From Agrobacterium arsenijevicii (GTDB lineage Bacteria; Pseudomonadota; Alphaproteobacteria; Rhizobiales; Rhizobiaceae), in contig JWIT01000012.1 in assembly GCA_000949895.1 (NCBI GenBank), positions 94,374-158,373 of the forward strand: a stretch of DNA of 64,000 nucleotides. The letters are read 5' to 3'. The notes below the pieces were generated by a model that was not told where the DNA came from, ran no database searches, and saw only the letters and a list, made by a program, of their open reading frames with translations. The position numbers and the translations under genes were made by a program. Positions within the stretch are counted from its first letter, which is position 1, and the number at the start of each line of letters is the position of its first letter. Below are positions 19,189-30,375 of this stretch, piece after piece.

Positions 19189-19220
19189 CACCTCCCTGAT
19201 CACTCAGGAAGGTGCTTTTT
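19189..19220. terminator. Bidirectional intrinsic terminator
   Basis: An 11-bp stem (CACCTCCCTGA against TCAGGAAGGTG, one mismatch) with a four-base loop is followed by TTTTT on the plus strand. On the minus strand it is followed by a T-rich run from the AAAAAA at 19181-19186. It ends both the small-protein gene and katG, which converge here. Confidence 0.85.
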
Positions 19221-19241
19221 ATTTGGTCGTTTCACGTTCCC

Positions 19242-21437
<2,196 letters not shown>

Positions 21438-21585
21438 TTAAACGAAATAATCAATTCGACAGGTGCAGCATGTTCGAGCCAGGAGCCCACAGCAGGTAAT
21501 CCCGATGGGAACCGTGCAGCGACGCTGGTGATCCTTCACAGCTACATCCTCTTTCTGTCATGAAGATGACTAACAGCCGGGTTCC

Positions 21586-21602
21586 ATAATTTCCAATTGT
21601 AT
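21586..21602. promoter_or_regulatory. Possible OxyR-binding region in katG-oxyR intergenic space
   Basis: The 217-base gap between katG and oxyR includes an AT-rich, partly palindromic stretch (ATAATTTCCAATTGTAT) about 30 bases before the oxyR start. LysR regulators usually bind such T-N11-A dyads near their own promoter. The match is loose and the exact site is not proven by sequence alone. Confidence 0.3.
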
Positions 21603-21630
21603 ATTCTAAAGGCTGCGATATGCTGAGCTT

Positions 21631-22551
21631 ATGATTAGCCTCTCCATGAAACATCTTCGATATTTCGACGCCCTGGCCAAGATCGGCCATTTCGGGCGGG
21701 CGGCGGAAGCATGCGCCATTTCCCAACCGGCGCTTTCGCTGCAGATCAGGGAGCTGGAAGAATTGATCGGCGCGCCGCTCGTCGAACGCGGCAGCCGCCG
21801 GATCAGGCTGACCGCGCTTGGTGATGAATTCGCTGAACGCACCCGCCTGATCCTGCGCTCGGTGGACGAATTGCAGGATCTGGCGCGGGCAAGGCACGGC
21901 CCACTCAGCGGCCGCCTGCGCATCGGCGTCATTCCAACCGTCGCACCCTATCTTTTACCACAGGTCATCAAGACACTCACCCGTCATTACCCCGGGCTGG
22001 AGGCGCGCCCGCGCGAGGCGGTGACGCAGAAACTCATCGAAGACCTGCTGGAAGCGCGGCTGGACGTGGCGATCGTCGCCCTTCCCGTCTCGGAACCGTC
22101 GCTGGAAGAGGTTCCGCTGTTTTCGGAGGAATTCATTCTGGTCCGGCCGATGGAGGATGCGGGAATGCCGGTGCCGAGCGCCGACAAACTGGGCGAAATG
22201 CGCCTGCTGCTGCTTGAGGAAGGCCACTGTTTCCGCAATCAGGCGCTTTCTTTCTGCAGCACGACGAACGCGCCGCCGCGCGTGCTGATGGAGGGCAGTT
22301 CGCTCTCGACCCTCGTGCAGATGGTTGGCGCCGGCATCGGCGTCACGCTTATTCCGCAGATGGCCGTCGATATGGAGACGCGGCAATCCACCGTCTCGGT
22401 ATTCCGGCTGGCGGAGCCCCGGCCGTCACGCACCATCGGCATGGTCTGGCGCAAGAGCAATCCGCTCTCGGCGCAATTCGCCCATATTGCAGAGATCGTC
22501 CGCGAATGCGGTCTCGAGAAACTCGGCCGTGTGACCGATTCCGCAGCCTGA
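21631..22551 (+). CDS. oxyR: Hydrogen-peroxide-sensing LysR regulator
   Basis: A 306-aa OxyR. The N-terminal helix-turn-helix (about residues 8-65) is followed by a sensing domain that keeps both redox cysteines in GHCFRNQALSFC, at residues 200 and 209 in this numbering, matching Cys199/Cys208 of E. coli OxyR. A second in-frame ATG five codons in is an alternative start. It is divergent from katG, the classic target, and its stop lies four bases from the convergent VirK-family gene. Confidence 0.95.
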   Translation: MISLSMKHLRYFDALAKIGHFGRAAEACAISQPALSLQIRELEELIGAPLVERGSRRIRLTALGDEFAERTRLILRSVDELQDLARARHGPLSGRLRIGVIPTVAPYLLPQVIKTLTRHYPGLEARPREAVTQKLIEDLLEARLDVAIVALPVSEPSLEEVPLFSEEFILVRPMEDAGMPVPSADKLGEMRLLLLEEGHCFRNQALSFCSTTNAPPRVLMEGSSLSTLVQMVGAGIGVTLIPQMAVDMETRQSTVSVFRLAEPRPSRTIGMVWRKSNPLSAQFAHIAEIVRECGLEKLGRVTDSAA

Positions 22552-22555
22552 AGCT

Positions 22556-23539
22556 CTAGCTTTTAGCAACGTCCCCGGTTTTGCCCTCACAAAGACGGTC
22601 GGCCATGGCAAAAAAGGCAAGTTTCATCTTGCTGCGCTTATCCGCACCTTCAAGGCTCGAAACCGGCACCTGGAAACCGAACATCTCGTCCGGCTCGGCA
22701 GAGCGCTCCCGCCAGAAAGCGTCTATGTCGGAAAGCAGCATTTTTTGCCGCCGGGCGCGCCGGTAATTGATCGGGTGTCTGGCGTGGGAGACTGCGAAAT
22801 AGGAACCCGCATCCTCCTGGATTAGGCCTTGCAGCAACATCAATACCGCGTCTTTCGGACGAAGACCCGCGAGGTCGCGTGTCACCGCCACCATCTCCTG
22901 TTTTGCCGCACGAGGCCCCTGCATGCCGCCAACGGCGATCGTCCGGTGCCCGCTCGTACCTAGTGCTGCGAAGATAAACTTGGTCGTCCACAAGGTTACG
23001 TCGTCGCTGGTTCGGATCAGCCGCACCGCGAAAGCGCCCTCGTGCCGGCCGCCACATAAATCCGCTAGGGCCAGCGTGCAGCGATATTCGCCTGCACGGC
23101 CGTGGACGCTACCGACCTCGATCGTCTTTCCGGTCCAAAGTTCAGCCATCACCTCTTCGGAGAAGCAACCGCTGGCGATGACGAAATTCTCCATGAGAAA
23201 ATCCAGCCGCCTGGCATACGAAATTTTGCCGACGAGGAATTTCGACAGCGGTTTCTGAAGAAGCTCGTCATGCGGTGGAGGCAGTTTTTGCGTCGCTGAA
23301 AACCGGGACAGAAACCGCCACCATCGCAGGGTTACGAGCGGGTGGGCCAAAAAACGCATCCAGAAAAGGAAACCCCGTTTCCAGTGGGCGCGCAAAACGA
23401 ACGTCGCGACGCTCAATGCCAGGGGAAAACGGGGAAGTTCCAGACCATCGCCGGGCATGGTTTGCGCAGTGATGGACACCAGCTCGGGTTTCGCCGAGTT
23501 TTTTTCCGCAGCGAATGCGGCGATTTCAGTATGCGACAT
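22556..23539 (-). CDS. VirK/YbjX family protein (DUF535)
   Basis: A 327-aa protein resembling the VirK/YbjX family (DUF535). Supporting features are the basic, aromatic N-terminal third (LRAHWKRGFLFWMRFLAHP), the central EGAFAVRLIRTSDDVTLWTTKF region and the C-terminal FAVSHARHPINYRRARRQKMLLSDIDAFW segment, which matches the family's final block. Enterobacterial members are linked to virulence and resistance to membrane stress; the biochemical role is unknown. GGAATTTT lies upstream of the ATG. It is a single gene between oxyR and a sensor kinase. Confidence 0.8.
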   Translation of the reverse strand: MSHTEIAAFAAEKNSAKPELVSITAQTMPGDGLELPRFPLALSVATFVLRAHWKRGFLFWMRFLAHPLVTLRWWRFLSRFSATQKLPPPHDELLQKPLSKFLVGKISYARRLDFLMENFVIASGCFSEEVMAELWTGKTIEVGSVHGRAGEYRCTLALADLCGGRHEGAFAVRLIRTSDDVTLWTTKFIFAALGTSGHRTIAVGGMQGPRAAKQEMVAVTRDLAGLRPKDAVLMLLQGLIQEDAGSYFAVSHARHPINYRRARRQKMLLSDIDAFWRERSAEPDEMFGFQVPVSSLEGADKRSKMKLAFFAMADRLCEGKTGDVAKS

Positions 23540-23861
23540 CGTAAAATTCCGGGGAGTATGACTGTTTGGACTGAGTCTCAGAGTGATTTGGTCGGGACTT
23601 TGCGCGCCCAGGATGAACCGAATATGAAATCGGGAGACGTTACGCTGCGATCACCGGCACTCCGGCATTGCGTTAAATTCCGGGGCGATACCGCAACAGC
23701 GCGCCGCCTTGGGGGCGAAAGCCCGGGGGAAACAGATTCCGCTGGCGTGTCACTGCGTGTACTCCGGTTGGGATCGATGATCCTGTGCCCCGCACATTAC
23801 GACGGCGAAAATTGCGGCAACATTACAATTGCCCTCCCGAAAGCCAGTTATCAAAGCACGG
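23540..23861. other. Intergenic stretch without a supported gene
   Basis: A 322-base gap that holds the promoter of the VirK-family gene and the 3' end of the sensor kinase gene. It carries two copies of AAATTCCGGGG (23544-23554 and 23675-23685) and a GGGC-GAAA-GCCC tetraloop hairpin at 23713-23724. I match no known riboswitch or tRNA. Open frames here are unsupported. Confidence 0.5.
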
Positions 23862-25196
23862 TCAGAAACGGACCCGGAACGTGCTTCCGAAGGAGGTGCT
23901 TTCCAGCACGATGCGGCCGTTGTGATTGGCAACGATCTGCTTGACGAGGCTGAGGCCAAGTCCGGCCCCCGTGCTTCGTGGCGTGACACGATAGAAAGGC
24001 TCGAATATCCGCTCCTGCTGGTCTTCGGGTATGCCCTGCCCCTCGTCGGAAATCGCGATTTCGCCGTTTGCGAGAACCGAAACATGGATCGACCCCTTGT
24101 TCCCCCCATGGTCGATTGCGTTGCGCACGATGTTGCTGATGGCACGCGGCAGGGCGAACGGATTGCCCTGCGTTTCGTATTGCTCGATCTGCGCTTCGAA
24201 GGAGATGTCGTAACCCGCCGAGAGCGCGAGCGGCGCAAGATCGGCAACCACCGTGCGGGCGATCTCGACAAGGTTCACCGCCTCGCGCCGGTCGTTGACC
24301 TGATCGTTTCGCTCGAAGGCCAGAAGCTGTTCGGCAGTTTCGCCGAGCCGCGCGACGTCCCCCATCAAACGCTGCTGTTCCGGTCCCGGCAACCCTTCAA
24401 TCCGGGTCTGCATGATCGCAATCGGCGTCCTCAACTCGTGCGCCGCATCGATCAGAAACCGTTGCCGCGCTTGGAACTGCTCTTCGAGCCGCTCGAGAAT
24501 ACTGTTGAAAGAGACAATCAACGGAACGACTTCGCGCGGCACATCCTCGACGGGAAGCTTCGAACCCGGTCGTCGCGGGTCGATCTCCGGTGCTTTTTTG
24601 ACGACGGAACTAAGACCGGCAAGCGCCCGGCGCACGATGCGCGGCACGGAGAAGAACACCGCAGGCAAAATGACCGCCAGCAGAGGAACATAAATCTTGT
24701 AGGTTTCGGCAAGGAGCGTCAGAAACGAAGCGCCCGCATGGGAGGTTCCGCCGAACATGATCCTGACAGCTCCCGCCGTCGTGTCGATACTTTCAACCGA
24801 AGCCATTTCGGATATGCCGCTGCCGCCGCGAATATCGGCGTCCATCATCATATGAAGGTAACGCGACAGCTCGGCATAGGCGGCCGGCACGGTGCCATAG
24901 GTCGCCGCCTTACCGTCAAGCGTCGAGATCACGAACCAGAGCTTTTCATTCTTCGCCTTCAAGGCGCGCAGCGCCGGTCCCTCGGTAATGACAAGACCCT
25001 TCTGCGGATCGAGCGAAAGCGACTCGTCGAGCGTCGCCGACAATTCGTTCCAGAGGCCGATATTGGGTGAGAGCTTCATCACCCCGTAAACGCACAGCCC
25101 GACGATGACCACCGCAATCATGGAGGAGACGACAATGCTGAGCTGCCAGCTCAGTTGCCACCACAAGGACGGATTGGACTTGCCCTGCGTTTTCAT
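23862..25196 (-). CDS. Sensor histidine kinase (two-component system)
   Basis: A 444-aa membrane kinase. Two membrane spans (about residues 16-38 and 170-192) bracket a periplasmic sensor domain, followed by a HAMP-like linker. The phosphoacceptor box DAAHELRTP is at about residue 252, the N box NIVRNAIDHGG at about 360, and the G boxes DEGQGIPE and GAGLGLSLV at about 390-420. Its ATG overlaps the stop of the upstream response-regulator gene (ATGA), so the pair is coupled. The divergent RND pump is the likely target, which suggests sensing of envelope stress or a toxic compound; that is inference. Confidence 0.92.
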   Translation of the reverse strand: MKTQGKSNPSLWWQLSWQLSIVVSSMIAVVIVGLCVYGVMKLSPNIGLWNELSATLDESLSLDPQKGLVITEGPALRALKAKNEKLWFVISTLDGKAATYGTVPAAYAELSRYLHMMMDADIRGGSGISEMASVESIDTTAGAVRIMFGGTSHAGASFLTLLAETYKIYVPLLAVILPAVFFSVPRIVRRALAGLSSVVKKAPEIDPRRPGSKLPVEDVPREVVPLIVSFNSILERLEEQFQARQRFLIDAAHELRTPIAIMQTRIEGLPGPEQQRLMGDVARLGETAEQLLAFERNDQVNDRREAVNLVEIARTVVADLAPLALSAGYDISFEAQIEQYETQGNPFALPRAISNIVRNAIDHGGNKGSIHVSVLANGEIAISDEGQGIPEDQQERIFEPFYRVTPRSTGAGLGLSLVKQIVANHNGRIVLESTSFGSTFRVRF

Positions 25197-25867
25197 TTCT
25201 CTTCCTTCAGCAGATAGCCGACGCCGCGAATATTGTGCACGCTGACCCCGGCCGAGGCGTCGAGAAGGCGTTTGCGCAATCGCGATATATGCGCGTCGAG
25301 CGCATTGGACTGGATTTCCTCCTCGTAATTATAGACGGCGGCCTCAAGCGTCGCGCGCAGCACGGATTTGCCTTTTCGTTTCGCCAGCGTGATGAGAACC
25401 ATAAGTTCCCGTCTCGGCAGATCGAAGGGAGCGGAATTGATCGTGACGCTCAGATGAAGCGGATCGATCAGGATGCGGCCGGCAGCTATCTGCGACGGGG
25501 CGATGCTCGCCGGTCTTCTCAGAACCGCGCGCACACGCGCCAGCAGTTCGCCGACCAGAAATGGTTTGCCCAGATAATCGTCGGCACCACCATTCAGCCC
25601 CTCAATGCGCTCTTCCGGTTCATTCATGGCCGTCAACAGGATAATCGGCGTATCGATACCGGCGCGGCGCAGCATTGGAATAAAGGTGAGCCCCTCTCCA
25701 TCAGGCAGGCGACGATCAAGCAGGATGGCGTCATAGACATGCTGGCGCGCCAGTTCCATGGCATCGCCGAGCCGCATCGTATGGTCGATGACGATCCCCT
25801 GCTTGCCGAGCGTCGTCGACAGCGCATCCGCCATTTCCTTTTCGTCTTCAATTAACAGAAGTCTCAT
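25193..25867 (-). CDS. OmpR/PhoB-family response regulator
   Basis: A 224-aa regulator. The receiver domain has the acidic pair IEDE, the phosphorylation Asp51 in LLDRRLPDG, the Thr/Ala switch and Lys in LGKPF. The C-terminal winged helix (about residues 125-220) ends HNIRGVGYLL, the OmpR-family signature. The ATG at 25867 starts the canonical MRLLLIEDE; upstream in-frame sequence has no homology. It is the first gene of the pair with the kinase and is divergent from an RND efflux operon. Confidence 0.94.
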   Translation of the reverse strand: MRLLLIEDEKEMADALSTTLGKQGIVIDHTMRLGDAMELARQHVYDAILLDRRLPDGEGLTFIPMLRRAGIDTPIILLTAMNEPEERIEGLNGGADDYLGKPFLVGELLARVRAVLRRPASIAPSQIAAGRILIDPLHLSVTINSAPFDLPRRELMVLITLAKRKGKSVLRATLEAAVYNYEEEIQSNALDAHISRLRKRLLDASAGVSVHNIRGVGYLLKEEK

Positions 25868-25908
25868 TTGCCACCGTCCCTTCGCCCCCTCCTTGTCTGC
25901 CAGAAAGG

Positions 25909-25926
25909 TTGCGGCAGTATTGCGGC
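25909..25926. promoter_or_regulatory. Candidate response-regulator binding site (11-bp phased direct repeat)
   Basis: TTGCGGC occurs at 25909-25915 and again at 25920-25926, exactly 11 bases apart, in the 189-base gap between the response regulator and the RND operon. One-turn-spaced direct repeats are the standard binding pattern of OmpR/PhoB-type regulators, so this may drive autoregulation and pump expression. Confidence 0.45.
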
Positions 25927-26056
25927 GCAGAAGATGCGGGCGGGTAATGCTGCTGCAATTATGAACACTTATCCAGAAGCCATCAGCCTGCAAGACAGGT
26001 GACATGACCGTTCGACAAGCGGTCACAGGATGAGTTTTGCCTGGAAGGATTATGTT

Positions 26057-27205
26057 ATGTGGGTGAAAAGAACGATCAAGGCGGGGATCGCGCTTGCGGG
26101 CTGCGCTCTCGTCGTCACGGCTCTCGATCCGGCGCGCGGAAGCGTCGATGCGAACGAGCGCGTGAAGGGGATCGTGGCGGCAACCTCGATGAGCCCGGCC
26201 GGCATCCCGTTCGAACTGACGGCTGCGGAAATCGCAAAAATCGGCACGCGCCCGATGGTGGAGCGGCTCAGCATCAGCGGCGAGCTTCAACCGATCAGCC
26301 GTGTCGTGATCCGCGCCCGCGAGGCTGGAAAAATTCTCGATATGAACGTCAAGGACGGACAGGCGGTGCGGGCGGGCGATCTGCTCGTGCGGTTCGAAAC
26401 CGAGGAACTGCAATCGACGCTGCTGCTACGGCAGAGCGATCGCGATGCGGCCGAGGCCGAACTGACGCTGGCGATGCAGGCCCTCACCCGAACCGAACAG
26501 CTTGCCTCCAAAAACGTCGCATCCGCGGAACAACTCGATAAGGCAAAGAGCGACGTCGTGGTGAAAACGGCAAGGCTCCAGAGCCTTTCGGCGCAGGTGG
26601 ATATCGCCCGCCTTGCCCTTCGCAATGCCGAAATCCGCGCGCCCTTCGGCGGCACCGTCACGCGGCGGCAGGCCGAGGCCGGTTCTCGCGTCAGTGCCGA
26701 TGGCGAGCTTCTCACACTGGTCGACACGAGCACGCTGGAGGCGAAGGTTCTGGTCGCCACGCGCGATATTTCACGCGTCACCCTTGGCCAGACGGCGGAA
26801 CTGGATATTGACGGCATGGGCGGCCAGCCCCTCAAAAGCACCGTTGACCGCATCAGCCCGGTTGCCGAAGACGGCACACGCTTCGTCGCCGTCTATCTGC
26901 GGCTTGCCAATCGCGACGGCCGGCTATGGGGCGGAATGTTCGCCAGCGGGTCGATCCTCGTGCGCGAAAAAAACGATGCGCTTGTCGTTCCCGCAATCGC
27001 GCTTCGGAAAGACGAGACGGGCTATCATGTCCTTAAAGTCTTGAACGGCCATCTTCGCCGCCAGACGGTGGCAGTCGGATCGCGCTGGAACGGCGGCAGC
27101 CTGGTCGAAATCGGCGCCGGTCTGAATGACGGCGAGACGATCCTGACCGCACCACTTCCCGAATTGCAGCCCGACATGGCTGTCACGGTCGATAAGGCAG
27201 GCTGA
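26057..27205 (+). CDS. RND efflux periplasmic adaptor (membrane fusion protein)
   Basis: A 382-aa HlyD/AcrA-type adaptor. A single N-terminal hydrophobic segment (IALAGCALVVTAL) anchors or exports it. It is followed by the split lipoyl domain (VVIRAREAGKILDMNVKDGQAV and EIRAPFGGTVTRRQAEAGSRV) around a coiled-coil hairpin (about residues 105-165), then beta-barrel and membrane-proximal domains. An upstream in-frame ATG exists, but GGAAGGA lies eight bases before this one. It is one base from the RND pump gene. No outer-membrane channel gene is adjacent. Confidence 0.9.
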   Translation: MWVKRTIKAGIALAGCALVVTALDPARGSVDANERVKGIVAATSMSPAGIPFELTAAEIAKIGTRPMVERLSISGELQPISRVVIRAREAGKILDMNVKDGQAVRAGDLLVRFETEELQSTLLLRQSDRDAAEAELTLAMQALTRTEQLASKNVASAEQLDKAKSDVVVKTARLQSLSAQVDIARLALRNAEIRAPFGGTVTRRQAEAGSRVSADGELLTLVDTSTLEAKVLVATRDISRVTLGQTAELDIDGMGGQPLKSTVDRISPVAEDGTRFVAVYLRLANRDGRLWGGMFASGSILVREKNDALVVPAIALRKDETGYHVLKVLNGHLRRQTVAVGSRWNGGSLVEIGAGLNDGETILTAPLPELQPDMAVTVDKAG

Positions 27206-27206
27206 G

Positions 27207-30200
27207 ATGTTTCTGACCCGTATATCCGTCACCCACCCCGTTTTCGCCACCATGATGATGGTGGCGCTTCTGGTCATGGGTCTTTTCTCGTTGCAGCGGC
27301 TGGGGCTGGACCTCTACCCCAATGTCGACGTTCCGGTCGTGGTGGTGTCCACCGCTTATCCCGGCGCCACGCCCGAGACGGTGGAGACGGAGTTGACGCG
27401 CCCGGTAGAGGATGCGCTGAACGCCATTGGCGGCCTCGACGAGATCACGTCGACCTCCTACGAAGGACGCTCCGTCGTCGTCGCAAAATTCAAGCTCGAG
27501 GTTAAGAGCGCGACCGCGGCCCAGGAGGTGCGCGACAAGATCGCGGCCATCGAGGCAAACTTCCCCGAGGACGCCAAGAAACCGGTCATCTCCCGGTTCG
27601 ATCCCGCCGCCGAACCGATCCTGTCGGTGGCGATAAGCTCGACGTCGCTCGAGGTGCCGGCGCTCACCACCCTTGCCGACCAAAGGGTGCTGCGGCAACT
27701 GACGACCGTTCCCGGCGTCGGGCAGGCAACGCTGGTTGGCGCCCGCAAGCGGCAGATCGACATCGTGATCGACGACACCCGCATGCGCGCGCTTGGGATC
27801 GGCATCAACGAGGTGGTGACCGCGCTGCGCAACGGTAACAGCAACAGTCCGGCCGGGAGCCTCATCGACACCGTCTCCGAACGCACGATCCAGGTGCAGG
27901 GCCGCATCGCCGAGCCGCAGGCGCTGCTGGATATGGTCGTCGCAAGGCGCGGCGGCGCTGCCATCTATCTCCGTGACGTCGCCACGCTTTCCGAGGGAGC
28001 CGCCGATCCCGAAAACCGCGCCCTCTATAATGGTCAGACCGCGCTGGCGATCGACATCGTCAAGGTTCAGGACGCCAACACGGTTCAGGTCGTGACGGAT
28101 GTGAGGAAACATCTGGCACTTCTCAACACCGAACTTGCCCCGCAAAACGTGCAATTGCGCATCATTACGGACACATCCATACCCATCCGCGAATCCGTCG
28201 GTCAGGTGCAGACGACGCTGATCGAAGGGGCGGCGCTCGCCGTTGCCATCGTCTTCCTGTTTCTCAATTCCTGGCGCAGCACCGTCATCACCGGACTGAC
28301 GCTGCCGATCGCGATCATCGGCACGCTCGCGGTCATCGATGTTCTCGGCTTCACGCTCAATACGCTCAGCCTGTTGGCGCTCACACTTTCCATCGGCATT
28401 CTGGTGGACGACGCCATCGTCGTGCGCGAAAACATCACCCGCCACCTGCATATGGGCAAATCCCATATCCGCGCCGCACTCGACGGCACGAATGAAATCG
28501 GTCTTGCGGTAATCGCGACGACGGCGACGATCGTGGCGGTCTTTCTGCCGGTTGCCTTCATGGACGGCATCGTCGGCCGGTTCTTCTACGAATTCGGCGT
28601 CACCGTTTCCGCCGCCGTGCTCATTTCGCTCTTCGTCGCCTTCACGCTCGATCCGATGTTGTCGAGCGTCTGGTACGACCCGGATGCGCAACCCGATGCG
28701 AAACGTGGGCCGATCGGACGGCTGATCGCGCGTTTCGATCGCGGCTTCGAATGGCTGGCTGGCCAGTACCGGCATGTAATCGGCTGGACATTGCGCCACC
28801 GGTTCGTCACCCTGCTCGTCACATCAGGCATTTTTGTCGGCAGCCTGCTCATGGTGCCGCTGGTCGGTGCGGAATTCGTGCCGAATACGGATGAAGGCCG
28901 CTTCCAGATCACCATCTCGGCACCGGTCGGCTCCTCGCTGGATTATACGACGGCGAAGGTGCGGCAGGTCGAAAAGGCGCTCAGGGAATTCCCGGAAGTC
29001 GAGACGCTCTATTCCACCGTCAATACCGGCGGCACCGTCGGCAAACATCGCGCCACCGTTCTTGTCGCGCTGGTGCCGCTGGAGATGCGCAGCCGAACCC
29101 CGGTTACGCTCGCCGAACCGATCCGCAAACGCCTGTCGGCCATATCAGGCATAGAGGTCGCAATCCTGCAGACCGGTCTTGGCGGCGGCGAAAGCCCGGT
29201 GCAGCTCAGCATCCTCGGCGACGACCGGGCAATCCTCGAAAAGATCGCTACCGGTCTCATGGAAGACATGAAAAAGATCCCCGGCCTCGTGGATGTAACG
29301 TCGAGCACCAGGGACGTGACCTCCGTCCTTTCGGTGCGCCTGAAGCGCGAGGCGGCAAGCGATCTCGGCATCGCCAGATCCGATCTCGCCACAGCGCTCT
29401 CGCCCCTTATCGGTGGCGAGGACGTCTCGAAATGGACGGATGCAGGCGGCAACAGCTACGACATCGTCGTGCGCCTGCCCGGCGAACGCCGTTCCGATAC
29501 AACCCTGCTCGGCGAATTGATGATAGCGACCGGCCGCACGGCATCGAACGGCGCTCCCCTGATGGTCCGTCTCGATCAGGTCGCCGAAATCACCACCGTC
29601 GAGGCGCCCGCGGAAATCCGCCGCATCGACAATCGCCGCGAAGTGCTGGTTTCCGCCAATATCACCGGGCGACCGCTTGGCGAGGTGACGGACGAGTTGA
29701 AGACCCTCACCGCCGCCCGCGACCTGCCGGACGGCTACCGTATCCGCTTCGGCGGTGACGCCGAGACCATGCAGGAGACCGTCGGCCACATGGTCACAGC
29801 GCTCGCCATGGCGGTCATCTTCATCTACATCGTGCTCGCCTCGCAATTCGGCAGTTTCCTGCAACCGCTCGCCATCATGGCGTCGCTGCCGCTATCTCTC
29901 ATCGGCGTCCTCGTCGGGCTCTTGGTTGCCGGCAGCACGATCAACATGTTCTCGCTGATCGGCTTCATCATGCTGATGGGCCTCGTCACCAAGAACGGTA
30001 TCCTGCTGGTAGACTTCGCCAATCGAGAAAGGAAACGCGGGCTTACGCTGAACGAGGCGCTGGCAAGCGCCGGCATCATCCGTTTCCGCCCGATCATCAT
30101 GACGACGCTGGCAATGATCTTCGGCATGATCCCGCTTGGGCTGGCGGTCGGCGGCGGCGGCGCGCAGCGCGCACCGATGGCGCATGCGGTGATCGGCGGC

Positions 30201-30353
30201 CTTATCAGCTCCACCTTGCTCACCCTGATCGTCGTGCCGACGATCCTGTCCTACATCGACAGCCTCACCCGGCGTCTTGCCCGCCTGCTGCCGAAAGCGC
30301 CTGATGATGCGGGAGAAACCGGACTGTCAGATCGCCCGGCATCCTCTTCTTGA
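27207..30353 (+). CDS. RND-family efflux pump permease (AcrB/MdtB-like)
   Basis: A 1048-aa proton-driven inner-membrane pump, full length for the HAE1 family. It has twelve membrane spans, two large periplasmic loops, and the proton-relay Asp pair in SIGILVDDAIVVREN at about residue 401. Repeat halves start at TRISVTHPVFATMMM and LRHRFVTLLVTSG. It reads from the same operon as the adaptor and is probably controlled by the divergent two-component system. Substrate specificity is not readable from sequence. Confidence 0.94.
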   Translation: MFLTRISVTHPVFATMMMVALLVMGLFSLQRLGLDLYPNVDVPVVVVSTAYPGATPETVETELTRPVEDALNAIGGLDEITSTSYEGRSVVVAKFKLEVKSATAAQEVRDKIAAIEANFPEDAKKPVISRFDPAAEPILSVAISSTSLEVPALTTLADQRVLRQLTTVPGVGQATLVGARKRQIDIVIDDTRMRALGIGINEVVTALRNGNSNSPAGSLIDTVSERTIQVQGRIAEPQALLDMVVARRGGAAIYLRDVATLSEGAADPENRALYNGQTALAIDIVKVQDANTVQVVTDVRKHLALLNTELAPQNVQLRIITDTSIPIRESVGQVQTTLIEGAALAVAIVFLFLNSWRSTVITGLTLPIAIIGTLAVIDVLGFTLNTLSLLALTLSIGILVDDAIVVRENITRHLHMGKSHIRAALDGTNEIGLAVIATTATIVAVFLPVAFMDGIVGRFFYEFGVTVSAAVLISLFVAFTLDPMLSSVWYDPDAQPDAKRGPIGRLIARFDRGFEWLAGQYRHVIGWTLRHRFVTLLVTSGIFVGSLLMVPLVGAEFVPNTDEGRFQITISAPVGSSLDYTTAKVRQVEKALREFPEVETLYSTVNTGGTVGKHRATVLVALVPLEMRSRTPVTLAEPIRKRLSAISGIEVAILQTGLGGGESPVQLSILGDDRAILEKIATGLMEDMKKIPGLVDVTSSTRDVTSVLSVRLKREAASDLGIARSDLATALSPLIGGEDVSKWTDAGGNSYDIVVRLPGERRSDTTLLGELMIATGRTASNGAPLMVRLDQVAEITTVEAPAEIRRIDNRREVLVSANITGRPLGEVTDELKTLTAARDLPDGYRIRFGGDAETMQETVGHMVTALAMAVIFIYIVLASQFGSFLQPLAIMASLPLSLIGVLVGLLVAGSTINMFSLIGFIMLMGLVTKNGILLVDFANRERKRGLTLNEALASAGIIRFRPIIMTTLAMIFGMIPLGLAVGGGGAQRAPMAHAVIGGLISSTLLTLIVVPTILSYIDSLTRRLARLLPKAPDDAGETGLSDRPASSS

Positions 30354-30375
30354 GGTCCAGCCCTCGACCTTGCAG

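Noticed and set aside
23675..23800. Possible riboswitch
   Set aside because: Small hairpins exist, but neither strand fits a cobalamin, SAM-II, TPP or glycine riboswitch core that I can recognise.
27183..28799. 538-aa open frame on the minus strand
   Set aside because: It is antisense to the RND pump and its composition is the mirrored codon pattern of that gene.
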